The position numbers were made by a program, and so were the translations under genes. From an uncultured Prolixibacteraceae bacterium (GTDB lineage: Bacteria > Bacteroidota > Bacteroidia > Bacteroidales > Prolixibacteraceae): 46,497 nucleotides of DNA. Below the pieces are notes generated by a model. That model worked only from the letters and a program-made list of their open reading frames with translations. It was not told where the DNA came from and made no database searches. The stretch lies in contig CAILJH010000063.1 of NCBI GenBank assembly GCA_903834475.1, positions 1-46,497 of the forward strand. Reading direction: 5' to 3'. Below, piece by piece: positions 8,252 through 16,544 of the stretch (positions are counted from its first letter, which is position 1; every line of letters begins with the position of its first letter).

Positions 8252-8794
8252 ATGGTAAAATACATCTCCATACTTCGCGGAATCAATGTGGGCGGAAACC
8301 GAAAAATCCTGATGAAAGATTTGAAAGTTCTCTTTGAAAAACATGGCTTTGTGAATGTGGAAACCTATATTCAAAGCGGGAATGTGATTTTTGAGTCGGA
8401 TCAAAAATTGTCAAATGCTGATCTGGAGAAAAACATACAGCAGTTGATCGCAACAACCTTTGGATTTGATGTTCCTGTGATTGTTCGAACTGCTGAAGAA
8501 TGGACAGAAACGGTTGCCAGCAATCCATTCTGGAAGGAAAAGGATGCGGATATCGAAAAACTGCATCTTACTATATTGAAGGAAGAACCTTCATCTGAAT
8601 TGGTTCAGAAAATACAGGTATTGGATTTTCTTCCTGACCGGTTTGAAATCAAGGGAAGAGATGTTTTTATTTATTGTGAGAATGGTTATGGGCGAACAAA
8701 AATTACCAACGATTTCTTTGAAAAGAAACTGAAAATCCCGGCCACTACCCGAAACTGGAAAACTGTACTGAAATTGCACGAAATGCTTAAATAA
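8252..8794 (+). CDS. DUF1697 family protein
   Basis: A 180-residue soluble protein of the DUF1697 family, recognised by YISILRGINVGGNRKI at the N-terminus, ETYIQSGNVIFES after it, and the PATTRNWKTVLKL ending. Family function is unknown. It has no signal peptide or membrane segment. It sits between the ATPase and permease genes of one transporter, with an inverted repeat after it, so it may be a later insertion rather than part of the transporter. Confidence 0.88.
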   Translation: MVKYISILRGINVGGNRKILMKDLKVLFEKHGFVNVETYIQSGNVIFESDQKLSNADLEKNIQQLIATTFGFDVPVIVRTAEEWTETVASNPFWKEKDADIEKLHLTILKEEPSSELVQKIQVLDFLPDRFEIKGRDVFIYCENGYGRTKITNDFFEKKLKIPATTRNWKTVLKLHEMLK

Positions 8795-8799
8795 AATTG

Positions 8800-8884
8800 A
8801 ACCACAAAGTACACGAAGTAAAACCACAAAGTGCACTAAGAATTATTTTGTGTTCTTGGTGTTTCCATAGTGTACTTCGTGGTT
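8800..8884. repeat. Imperfect inverted repeat, AACCACAAAG type
   Basis: Outer arms of 15 bases (AACCACAAAGTACAC at 8800-8814 and its complement with one mismatch at 8870-8884), with further internal complementarity. It fills the gap between DUF1697 and the permease and ends 13 bases before the permease ATG. Confidence 0.65.
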
Positions 8885-8897
8885 AAAAACTTAAGAC

Positions 8898-11800
8898 ATG
8901 TCGCTATACAAACTTATACTGAAATCTGCGTGGTTTTACCGGAAACTGAATCTGACGATTATCCTCGGAATTGCTTTGAGCACGGCCATTCTTGTGGGTG
9001 CACTCATTATCGGCGATTCGGTGAAATACAGTCTTCAGCAGATTACAGTTCAAAGGTTGGGTAAAACCTCGCAGGTGATTACGGCTGGCGAACGCTTATT
9101 TGGGCAGCCGTTGGCAACTGAATTAGCTGAAAAGACAGGTACTGAAACCGCTGCTCTGCTTCGTGCCAATGGGTTTGGAGTGATTGATGGCGGCGAACTT
9201 CGGATCAATCAGTTGGCTGTTTGGGGCGTTGATGCGACGATTGGGAATTTCGCCAATTATCCTGAATTGTTTCAATTGCAAAATAATGAGGTGGCAATTA
9301 ATGGAAATATGGCTTCACTTTCAGGATTAAAAGTTGGCGACGAATTTTTGCTTCGGGTCAATAAACTGAATACATTTCCAGCCAACACACCTTTTGTTTC
9401 CGAGAAGGAACCGACCGTTTCATTTCGGGTAAAAGTTTCCCGAATCCTGAAACCAGATGAACTCGGGAATTTTAATCTAAAAAATATACAATCCGCTCCT
9501 CGCAACGTTTTCCTGAACCTGGAATGGCTCAATATGCAAATGGGACTTCAGCAAAAAGCCAATGTGTTGTTGTTGGCTGAAGGTGTTTCGGAAGCAGAAC
9601 TGGCTCACAATCTGCCAAAATGCTGGAAGCTGGATGACCTGAATCTGACGATCAGGGAAAATACCGAATTAAATTACACCGAGCTGATTTCCGATCGGGT
9701 GTTTGTTGAGCCGGCTGTGGAACAATTTTGCCTGAATAAATTGTCCGGTTCTCAGGCTATTTTCAGCTATTTCATCAACCAATTTACCTTGAACGGAAAG
9801 CAAACGCCGTATTCGTTTGTTTCATCCGATCCAAAGCTTTCCGGAAATCAAATGGCTGTCAGTGAGTGGCTGGCCGAAGACCTGAAAGCGAAAGTGGGCG
9901 ATCAGGTGAAAGTTTCGTATTTCGAAGTTGGTCCGCTTAGGAAGCTGGTTTTGAAGGATACTTCGTTTGTTGTCAGCCAGATATATGAAATGAAAGGAGA
10001 GAAGGCAGATCCGCAATTGGCGCCTGTGATTCCGGGACTTTCAGATGCCGGAAACTGCCGCGACTGGAAAACCGGTGTACCGGTCGATTTAAAGAAAATC
10101 AGGCCACAGGACGAAGCATACTGGAAAGCGCATAAAGGAACTCCGAAAGCATTTGTTTCACTTGAAACAGCTCAAAAACTTTGGGGAAACCGCTTTGGAC
10201 AATCCACTGCGATTCGTATTGACGGTTTGAAAAAAGCTGAATTTGAAAAGCAACTCCTTGCCGGACTTTTGACTGCTCAACTGGGCTTCGAAATAAAAGA
10301 TGTAAAAACAGACGGCCTTGCGGCTGCCAGCGGCGGAACCGATTTTGGTGGTTTGTTTATCGGGTTGAGCTTTTTCGTTCTGTTTGCCGCTGTATTGCTG
10401 GCTTTCCTGTTGTTTAAACTGTACCTCGGATTCCGCAAAGCGGAAATAGGAACCTTGACCGCATTGGGTTTTTTGTTTCCGGCCATCCGCAAATTGTTTG
10501 TCGCCGAAGCTTCGATATTTGTACTGGTCGGTATTTTGCTCGGAATTCCGTTCAGCATCTTTTACAATCGTGTGATTTTACAAGCCATTAATACCATTTG
10601 GGTCGATATTGTACGCACCTCGATTGTCAACATTCACATTCGTCCGGTTTCGCTGATCATGGGAAGCCTGATTATTGCCGTAATGTCTATCATTGCAATC
10701 TGGTTTATTCTGAATCGTTTCCTCAAAAATGAAGCGATTGCCTTGCAGCGAAAATCAGTTTCCGGAAAAGTTAAGAGCGGAAAACGTTCACTCTGGATTG
10801 GATTAGCACTGATTGCCCTATCGATCGTTATCCTGTTTTCAATGGGTTTCCGGAGTGGTGAAATTAATCCCGAAATGTTCTTTATCAGCGGTTTTGGTTT
10901 GCTGCCGGGACTGATCTTGATTTTTGACTTCTGGTTGTACAGATTGGCTGTTCATGAAAAGGCCATGGATTTTTCGCTGCGCACGTTTCTATTGAAACGG
11001 ATTGCCGGTGAGCGCCGACGCAATGTGATGATTGTGAGTTTCCTGTCGATTGGTGTGTTTATGGTGGTTTCTACGGGACTGAACCGCAAAGATTTGACTT
11101 CACATGCCGATTTGCCTTCTTCGGGAACGGGCGGATACGATTATTTTGTGGAAACAACCATGCCAGTGCTGTTTGACGCCGGCAGCAAGCAGGGTAGGGA
11201 AGACCTGAATATTCCGGCGAATGCGGAATTGGTGCAGTTTCAGTCGCAGCCGGGTGACGATGCCAGTTGCCTGAACCTGAACAAAATTTCACGGCCACGA
11301 TTGATTGCCTGCAATCCGGCGGCTTTCGATCGGCGCAATGCTTTTACTTTTGCCACCCAAACCGACGAACTGGATGCTCAACATCCATGGTTGACACTGA
11401 ATAAAACACTGGCTGAAGATGTGATTCCGGCGATTGCAGACCAAACGGTGATTCAGTGGGGACTGATGAAAAGCATTGGTGATACCATTTTATATAAAAC
11501 CGAGGATGGCAAGAATTTGAAGCTGAAACTGGTGGGCGGACTGGCGAATTCTGTTTTTCAGGGAAATGTGATCATTGCTGATGATCATTTCAACCGGGCA
11601 TTTCCGTCGGTTAGCGGTTCAACTATTTTCCTTATTGGTGATTTGAAAAACTCAATGAAAGCTGAAGATTTGCAAACCGGAATGCGTAATTACGGCCCTG
11701 AAATCGTCCGGACAACCGACCGTTTGCTGTCGTTTTACACCATCGAAAACACCTATCTGAATATCTTCCTCATGCTCGGTGCGCTTGGACTTTTAATCGG

Positions 11801-12131
11801 CACTCTTGGACTCGGAATTTTAATCTTCCGAATCACCTTTGAGCAGATTCCCGAATATGCGTTGCTGCTTTCGCTTGGTTTCTCCAAATCCATTATTCAG
11901 CGGATGGTGATGCGCGAAAAGCTTTTCCTAATGATTGTCTCTGTGCTCATTGGACTAATTCCGGCAGTGCTGAGCGGTTTGCCAACCCTGATGTCGTCGC
12001 TCTATAACAGCCTGTGGATTTGGCTTCCAGCTATTTCTGTTCTGGTTATTTTAAGCGGTTCTATCTTTAGTCTGGTGGCAATCCGAATGGCTTTTAAACA
12101 GAATTTGGTGCATGCGTTGAGGAATGAATAG
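8898..12131 (+). CDS. FtsX-type ABC transporter permease (large, two-module)
   Basis: A 1077-residue membrane protein, the likely partner of the ATPase at 7505. The N-terminal helix is at about residues 19-40 (LTIILGIALSTAILVGALII). A MacB-type periplasmic region of about 430 residues follows, then a block of membrane segments from about 485 (FIGLSFFVLFAAVLLAFLLF). A second N-terminal-type helix (RNVMIVSFLSIGVFMVV), a second periplasmic segment and a final block (LNIFLMLGALGLLIGTLGLG to the end) complete it. Two FtsX modules in one chain fit the 'full-length' FtsX permeases that pair with a LolD-like ATPase. The substrate is probably an envelope component. A diverged copy of its last ~35 codons lies downstream at 12829-12939. 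Confidence 0.9.
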   Translation: MSLYKLILKSAWFYRKLNLTIILGIALSTAILVGALIIGDSVKYSLQQITVQRLGKTSQVITAGERLFGQPLATELAEKTGTETAALLRANGFGVIDGGELRINQLAVWGVDATIGNFANYPELFQLQNNEVAINGNMASLSGLKVGDEFLLRVNKLNTFPANTPFVSEKEPTVSFRVKVSRILKPDELGNFNLKNIQSAPRNVFLNLEWLNMQMGLQQKANVLLLAEGVSEAELAHNLPKCWKLDDLNLTIRENTELNYTELISDRVFVEPAVEQFCLNKLSGSQAIFSYFINQFTLNGKQTPYSFVSSDPKLSGNQMAVSEWLAEDLKAKVGDQVKVSYFEVGPLRKLVLKDTSFVVSQIYEMKGEKADPQLAPVIPGLSDAGNCRDWKTGVPVDLKKIRPQDEAYWKAHKGTPKAFVSLETAQKLWGNRFGQSTAIRIDGLKKAEFEKQLLAGLLTAQLGFEIKDVKTDGLAAASGGTDFGGLFIGLSFFVLFAAVLLAFLLFKLYLGFRKAEIGTLTALGFLFPAIRKLFVAEASIFVLVGILLGIPFSIFYNRVILQAINTIWVDIVRTSIVNIHIRPVSLIMGSLIIAVMSIIAIWFILNRFLKNEAIALQRKSVSGKVKSGKRSLWIGLALIALSIVILFSMGFRSGEINPEMFFISGFGLLPGLILIFDFWLYRLAVHEKAMDFSLRTFLLKRIAGERRRNVMIVSFLSIGVFMVVSTGLNRKDLTSHADLPSSGTGGYDYFVETTMPVLFDAGSKQGREDLNIPANAELVQFQSQPGDDASCLNLNKISRPRLIACNPAAFDRRNAFTFATQTDELDAQHPWLTLNKTLAEDVIPAIADQTVIQWGLMKSIGDTILYKTEDGKNLKLKLVGGLANSVFQGNVIIADDHFNRAFPSVSGSTIFLIGDLKNSMKAEDLQTGMRNYGPEIVRTTDRLLSFYTIENTYLNIFLMLGALGLLIGTLGLGILIFRITFEQIPEYALLLSLGFSKSIIQRMVMREKLFLMIVSVLIGLIPAVLSGLPTLMSSLYNSLWIWLPAISVLVILSGSIFSLVAIRMAFKQNLVHALRNE

Positions 12132-12137
12132 GTTCTA

Positions 12138-12176
12138 AACATGAGTCAGGATTTCACTTGGAGTGAAGCCCTGACT
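12138..12176. repeat. Palindrome copy 1 flanking the toxin-antitoxin genes
   Basis: A 39-base unit starting AACATGAGTCAGG and ending CCCTGACT, with hairpin symmetry around TTCACTT/AGTGAA. A second copy at 12781-12819 differs at four positions, in the same orientation, on the other side of the toxin-antitoxin pair. It begins six bases after the permease stop. Confidence 0.75.
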
Positions 12177-12186
12177 TTATAAAGCT

Positions 12187-12486
12187 TTATTTTATTCTCA
12201 AATCTTCCGGATTTTGTCTGCAATCCCAAACTGTATGGACAATAATCCGATCTTCAGTTATTTCGTAGAACAAGATAAATTCATCGACGATTAATCCGCG
12301 AATTGATTCGATGTCAGTTGCTTTGCCTACATTAGGCTGCTTGAAAAGCAATCTTAATTCTTTGATGAATCTTTTGTATAGTTTGGTTGAATATGCTGTG
12401 TTTTTATTCCGCTTGGAGTAAAAATCGAGAATTCCGAAAAGTTTAATGTTGGCTTTTTGAGACCAGACTATTTTGATCTTTTCCAT
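12187..12486 (-). CDS. RelE/ParE-family toxin
   Basis: A 99-residue basic protein with the RelE/ParE layout: WSQKANIKLFGILDFY in the first helix region, a central RLLFKQPNVGK turn, and a C-terminal strand pair (FILFYEITEDRIIVHTVWDCRQNP) matching the YxIxxxxIxIxxVxxxRqxP pattern of the family. The gene overlaps the end of the antitoxin gene by 19 bases, the common antitoxin-then-toxin order. RelE toxins cleave mRNA in the ribosome and ParE toxins attack gyrase; the sequence does not decide between them. Confidence 0.85.
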   Translation of the reverse strand: MEKIKIVWSQKANIKLFGILDFYSKRNKNTAYSTKLYKRFIKELRLLFKQPNVGKATDIESIRGLIVDEFILFYEITEDRIIVHTVWDCRQNPEDLRIK

Positions 12487-12704
12487 TGGTTGAATTTTTC
12501 GTCAAGGTCATCTTGCTCAATAAATAGTCCTTGCTCAATATGCTTCTTTGATTCGAAAATCTCTTGGCGTTGCGTATCTGTTAATGTCAATACCTGAGAT
12601 TGTGTTTTCGAATCCAGAATAGTCTTAATGGCCTGCAAAAAAGACTCATCGTCAATTTCGGCTATTCTGTTTATCAACTGTTTTTTTAATTCAATCGTAG
12701 TCAT
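12468..12704 (-). CDS. Antitoxin of the RelE/ParE module
   Basis: A 78-residue acidic/helical protein taken from ATG 12704 (MTTIELKKQLINRIAEIDDE). A longer frame from 12785 is unlikely because it reads into the palindrome at 12786-12820. The first helix pair resembles small Bacteroidota antitoxins that begin LKxxLIxRIxEIxDExFLxAI. The C-terminus (DDLDEKFNQWKRSK) is a typical toxin-wrapping tail. It is assigned as antitoxin mainly from its position upstream of, and overlapping, the toxin gene. A weak promoter-like TATATTTA lies upstream on the minus strand. Confidence 0.78.
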   Translation of the reverse strand: MTTIELKKQLINRIAEIDDESFLQAIKTILDSKTQSQVLTLTDTQRQEIFESKKHIEQGLFIEQDDLDEKFNQWKRSK

Positions 12705-12780
12705 AGGACATTCGTTTTCAGACTTTAAATATACGATATTCTTAAAGTATTCGATTCCTTTTAAACTAAAATACAATTGA

Positions 12781-12820
12781 AACATGAGTCAGGGATTCAC
12801 TTGAAGTGAAACCCTGACTC
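12781..12820. repeat. Palindrome copy 2 flanking the toxin-antitoxin genes
   Basis: The second copy of the unit at 12138-12176. From 12786 to 12820 it is a symmetrical hairpin: GAGTCAGGG, A, TTCACTT, G, AAGTGAA, A, CCCTGACTC. It ends about eight bases before the diverged permease fragment. Confidence 0.8.
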
Positions 12821-12828
12821 ATTTAGTC

Positions 12829-12939
12829 TTGCCTCCTGTCATTTCTATTCTGCTTATTCTAAACGGTGCCAACTTTAGCTTAGTAGCTATCCGTATGGCA
12901 TTTAAACAAAATTTAGTGCAGGCTTTCAGGAAGGAATAG
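12829..12939 (+). pseudogene. Remnant of the 3' end of an FtsX-type permease gene
   Basis: Bases 12841-12939 align without gaps to the last 99 bases of the intact permease gene (12033-12131) with 20 mismatches, many in third positions. The deduced ending (FSLVAIRMAFKQNLVQAFRKE, then TAG) matches 24 of 32 residues of the intact ending (FSLVAIRMAFKQNLVHALRNE). There is no start and no upstream permease sequence; homology fades next to the palindrome at 12820. The divergence level says it is not a fresh duplication. It is either the tail of a former tandem paralogue or the native tail left when a related allele replaced the gene. Confidence 0.82.
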
Positions 12940-13016
12940 GGAAGGAAGATTATATTTCTTATCTTTTGCCAAATTTATTTCAGTACGTAATAAAATTAAT
13001 CTAAAAATTTAAAAAT

Positions 13017-13679
13017 ATGAGCAAGGTAATCAAATTTGGAGAAGACGTTGAAGGATATGAAATCCCGGTTCTGAACGAGCGTGAAATCAGAGCGGCTGCA
13101 GGAATATTATTTGTCTGGGCTTTTCTGTCGGTAATGATGGCTGTTATGAAAGGGAGTTTTGTTTCACTAAAGTATTTTATTCTCGCCTTCCTGGTCGATT
13201 TTATCCTGCGCGTTTTTATTAATCCGAAGTTTTCGCCAACACTGATCATTGGGCGACTGATTGTCCGGAGGCAAACTCCTGAATATGTAGGTGCCGCTCA
13301 AAAGAAATTTGCTTGGGTAATCGGCCTGGTTTTGGTACTGATCATGCTGATTCTTGTCGTCTTTGTGAATTCTTTTAGTCCCATAACCGGTATGATCTGC
13401 CTGATTTGCCTGATATTTCTGCTGTTTGAATCGGCTTTTGGAATTTGCCTGGGTTGCCTGTTTTATGGCTGGTTTTACGGAAAGAAAGCCCGGTATTGTC
13501 CAGGCGAAGTTTGCGAGATAAAAGACCGGCACGAGATTCAAAAGACTTCCGGGGCACAGTTGCTAATTGTGCTTGGTTTTATTGCTTTTATCGTACTCTG
13601 CGTTATTCTTTTTAATGAAGCATTTAGTGTAAAACCCACTGACTTGTTTAAGATTATTGATTCTGTCAGGTCGAAATAA
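13017..13679 (+). CDS. DUF4395-type integral membrane protein
   Basis: A 220-residue membrane protein with about five hydrophobic segments (residues ~28-45, ~50-66, ~98-118, ~123-150, ~180-200). The paired cysteines in ICLGCLFYGWFY and the start GYEIPVLNEREIRAAAGI fit DUF4395. Family function is unknown, though some members occur with redox or thiol proteins. It stands alone between the permease remnant and a carboxylate symporter. No operon partner is evident. Confidence 0.75.
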   Translation: MSKVIKFGEDVEGYEIPVLNEREIRAAAGILFVWAFLSVMMAVMKGSFVSLKYFILAFLVDFILRVFINPKFSPTLIIGRLIVRRQTPEYVGAAQKKFAWVIGLVLVLIMLILVVFVNSFSPITGMICLICLIFLLFESAFGICLGCLFYGWFYGKKARYCPGEVCEIKDRHEIQKTSGAQLLIVLGFIAFIVLCVILFNEAFSVKPTDLFKIIDSVRSK

Positions 13680-13785
13680 TAAGTCCGGATTTTGCATGGT
13701 TTCCTTTAAACTTCTGAGATGAGAAGAATTTACCACAATCGATAAAGACTAAATCCGGAAATTAAAACTCATTCATTATCAAAAG

Positions 13786-15027
13786 ATGAAATATCTTAAA
13801 AGTCTTTATGCCCAGGTGATTATAGCAATTGTTGCAGGTATTTTCATCGGATCCATTTATCCGGATTTTGCAATTCAGCTCAAGCCATTAGGTGATGGTT
13901 TTATCAAACTGGTTAAAATGATGATCGGCCCGATTATCTTCTGTACGATTGTGAATGGGATCGCCGGTATGGAAAATACCAAAAAAGTTGGCAGGGTGGG
14001 CATCAAAGCATTGATCTATTTTGAAATCGTTTCAACAATTGCGATGCTGATCGGATTATTGGTAATCAATATTTTAAAGCCAGGCGTTGGAATGAATATT
14101 GATCCGGCAACTTTGGATATGAAGTCTGTTGAAACCTATATGACTCAAGGCAAGAGTGTTGGAATTCAGGAATTTATCATGAACATTATTCCTGAAAATA
14201 TTATTAATGCCTTTTCGAACGGCAACATTCTGCAGATTTTATTCTTTTCAATCCTGATGGGTTTTGCCTTGTCGAAAATTGGAGCTAAAGGAAGGCCATT
14301 CCTGTCAGCGATTAAATCGATTGAAGAAGCACTTTTCTCAGTCATACGGATTATCATGCGAGTCGCGCCAATAGGTGCATTGGGAGCTATGAGCTTTACC
14401 GTTGGAAAGTATGGATTAGGTTCGTTGGTATCTTTAGCTCAATTAATGGGCTCATTCTACTTGACTTGCATTCTTTTTATTGTCTTTATTCTGGGCGGGA
14501 TTCTTAAATATTCCGGATTTAACCTTTTCCGCTTACTTAAATTCATACGGGAAGAAATATTGATCGTAATCGGCACCTCCTCATCCGAAGCTGCTTTGCC
14601 AAGTCTGATGGAAAAACTCCGTAAGCTGGGTTGTTCCGAACCTGTTGTTGGATTAGTCGTTCCGACAGGCTATTCGTTCAACCTCGATGGCACCTCGATT
14701 TATTTGACCATGGCAGCAGTCTTTTTGGCTCAGGCAACCAATACTCCGTTGGAATTTTCACACCAGTTATCATTACTTTTAGTTCTGATGCTTGCTTCAA
14801 AAGGTGCAGCAGGTGTAACCGGAAGCGGATTTATCACTTTGGCTGCTGTATTGCCAATTGTCGGCAACATTCCTGTTGCAGCCATTGCGCTGATTTTGGG
14901 AATAGACCGCTTTATGAGTGAGGCAAGAGCAATTACCAATATCATTGGAAATACCATTGCAACGGTTGTAGTTGCTAAATCGGAAAATGAAATTGATATG
15001 GCAGTGGCTAAAGAAGCAATTGGTTGA
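13786..15027 (+). CDS. Dicarboxylate/amino acid:cation symporter (DAACS, GltP/DctA family)
   Basis: A 413-residue transporter with the DAACS hallmarks. The serine-rich re-entrant loop is [12 protein letters not shown], the helix-7 substrate/cation motif is [19 protein letters not shown], the second hairpin is [15 protein letters not shown], and helix 8 carries [17 protein letters not shown]. Full length for the family, with eight membrane helices expected. Substrates of relatives are aspartate/glutamate or C4-dicarboxylates. It runs toward the citrate transporter and lyase genes but on the opposite strand, so any link to citrate use is positional only. Confidence 0.92.
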   Translation: MKYLKSLYAQVIIAIVAGIFIGSIYPDFAIQLKPLGDGFIKLVKMMIGPIIFCTIVNGIAGMENTKKVGRVGIKALIYFEIVSTIAMLIGLLVINILKPGVGMNIDPATLDMKSVETYMTQGKSVGIQEFIMNIIPENIINAFSNGNILQILFFSILMGFALSKIGAKGRPFLSAIKSIEEALFSVIRIIMRVAPIGALGAMSFTVGKYGLGSLVSLAQLMGSFYLTCILFIVFILGGILKYSGFNLFRLLKFIREEILIVIGTSSSEAALPSLMEKLRKLGCSEPVVGLVVPTGYSFNLDGTSIYLTMAAVFLAQATNTPLEFSHQLSLLLVLMLASKGAAGVTGSGFITLAAVLPIVGNIPVAAIALILGIDRFMSEARAITNIIGNTIATVVVAKSENEIDMAVAKEAIG

Positions 15028-15051
15028 CTTTTGGTTGGATAAATGTGCTAT

Positions 15052-15074
15052 AAAAAAAGAAAGCCCGTGCTTTC
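15052..15074 (-). terminator. Intrinsic terminator of the citrate gene cluster
   Basis: On the minus strand a GAAAGC/GCTTTC stem with a four-base loop is followed by seven Ts, directly after the transporter stop codon. The convergent symporter gene ends 25 bases away, so the hairpin may serve both, but the T-run favours the minus strand. Confidence 0.7.
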
Positions 15075-16361
15075 CTAAAAATAAATGCTGATTGCGCCAG
15101 TCAGAATGGTAACAAGCAACATGACCAATGTTGTTGCAACAGCCCATTTTAATGTGAAACGCTGATGTGCATCAAAACTCACACCTGCCAGGCCAACCAA
15201 TAAGTAGGTCGATGCAACCAGTGGACTCAGCATGTGAACCGATTGTCCTAAAAGCGAAGCCCGTCCGATTTCAACAGCAGTAACGCCGAAATGTGAAGCA
15301 GTTACGGCAGTTAAAGGAACAATACCATAAAAATAGGCATCATTACTCACGAAATAAGTGAATGGCATGGAAGTCAGGCCGGTAATAATTCCCATGTTGG
15401 GTCCCAATGAGTCAGGAATAATATGAATAAAGCTTTGTGCCATGGCATCCAACATCTTTGTACCAGACAGAATACCTGTAAAAATACCCGCTGCAAACAC
15501 CATCGAACCAACAGATAAGGCACTCCCGGCATGGGCTGCCAATTTTTTCCGCTGTTCGTCCAGATTTGGGAAGTTGATGATCAGGGCAATGGCAAGTCCA
15601 ACCATAAACGTAATTGCAATGGGGAATAATCCTGAAACCAAAGCAACAATCAGAACAATCGTCAGTAACAGGTTGGTGAAATAGACTTTTTTATTCTCGA
15701 TTTTTTTACTTTCAGGAACTTCGATATGAATTATTCCCAGTCGTTTTCGCTCTTTTTTGCCAAAATACCAGGCGACAAAAAGAACCCATACGATGGATGC
15801 CAGCATACTTGGAATAATTGGGTTAAAAAGTTCGGTTGGATTAAGGTGTAAAGCGCTCAAACAACGTGCATTTGCGCCGGTCCATGGTAGCTTGATCATA
15901 ATGCCGACACAAAGGGTCAGAATAGCCGTCAGAATCAGCGGATTAATATCAAGGCGTTTATAAACAGGAAGCATCGCTCCGACAATGATCAGGTAAGTTG
16001 CTGCTCCGTCGCCATCTAATGCGACAATTAACGAAACTGCACATGTTCCCATGATCACTTTTAATGGATCACCTTTTGCAAACTGCAGAATCTTGATTAT
16101 CATGGGTTCAAACAGTCCCACTTCGAACATGATCCCAAAATATAAAATTCCGAACATGAGCAGAACGCCTGTTGGAGCAGTATCTTTTAACCCACTTTCC
16201 ATCATTTTGCCTAATTCGGTTATACCAACTCCGGCAAAAAGTCCAAATAAAATGGGGATCAATGTCAATGCAACCAATGGCGAAAGCCGCTTGGTCATAA
16301 TCAGTGTGATAAAAGTTGAAATCATTCCCAGGCCAAGAATGGCCAGCATCGTTTCGCTCAT
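15075..16361 (-). CDS. CitMHS-family citrate (divalent cation-citrate) transporter
   Basis: A 428-residue inner-membrane transporter, start taken at ATG 16361 (MSETMLAILGLGMIS); an ATG five codons earlier is possible. About eleven hydrophobic segments are visible. Family signatures are VALDGDGAATYLIIVGAMLP, KLPWTGANARCLSALHL and TSMPFTYFVSNDAYFYGIVP, as in Mg-citrate:H+ symporters of the CitM/CitH group. It is the last gene of a leftward set with citrate lyase alpha and the lyase ACP-beta fusion, so citrate import for cleavage is the natural role. A triple hairpin repeat separates it from citF. Confidence 0.88.
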   Translation of the reverse strand: MSETMLAILGLGMISTFITLIMTKRLSPLVALTLIPILFGLFAGVGITELGKMMESGLKDTAPTGVLLMFGILYFGIMFEVGLFEPMIIKILQFAKGDPLKVIMGTCAVSLIVALDGDGAATYLIIVGAMLPVYKRLDINPLILTAILTLCVGIMIKLPWTGANARCLSALHLNPTELFNPIIPSMLASIVWVLFVAWYFGKKERKRLGIIHIEVPESKKIENKKVYFTNLLLTIVLIVALVSGLFPIAITFMVGLAIALIINFPNLDEQRKKLAAHAGSALSVGSMVFAAGIFTGILSGTKMLDAMAQSFIHIIPDSLGPNMGIITGLTSMPFTYFVSNDAYFYGIVPLTAVTASHFGVTAVEIGRASLLGQSVHMLSPLVASTYLLVGLAGVSFDAHQRFTLKWAVATTLVMLLVTILTGAISIYF

Positions 16362-16431
16362 AAATCTAAATATCAAGTAAATTAGTCACTTGTTGTTGCG
16401 TTTTATTCTTGATTCTGTCAAGTCCCAGTCT

Positions 16432-16504
16432 CCCTGAACTTGTTTCAGGGTCTCATTCTCAGGGATGCCGAAACAAGTTCGGCATGAGGTTCCGCCAATT
16501 GGCG
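16432..16504. repeat. Composite of three hairpins between citrate transporter and citF
   Basis: Three adjacent palindromes: CCCTGAA/TTCAGGG (16432-16450), ATGCCGAA/TTCGGCAT (16465-16485) and CGCCAATTGGCG (16493-16504). They lie between citF and the transporter in the same leftward unit and could stabilise or partly end the citF message. Short rightward open frames across them are repeat sequence and not genes. Confidence 0.7.
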
Positions 16505-16544
16505 CTTAAAACATCAATAGTTTTATATTCGACTTTAACTTGTC

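Noticed and set aside
12705..12785. 27-residue N-terminal extension of the antitoxin
   Set aside because: It runs out of the flanking palindrome, and the ATG at 12704 gives a normal antitoxin start.
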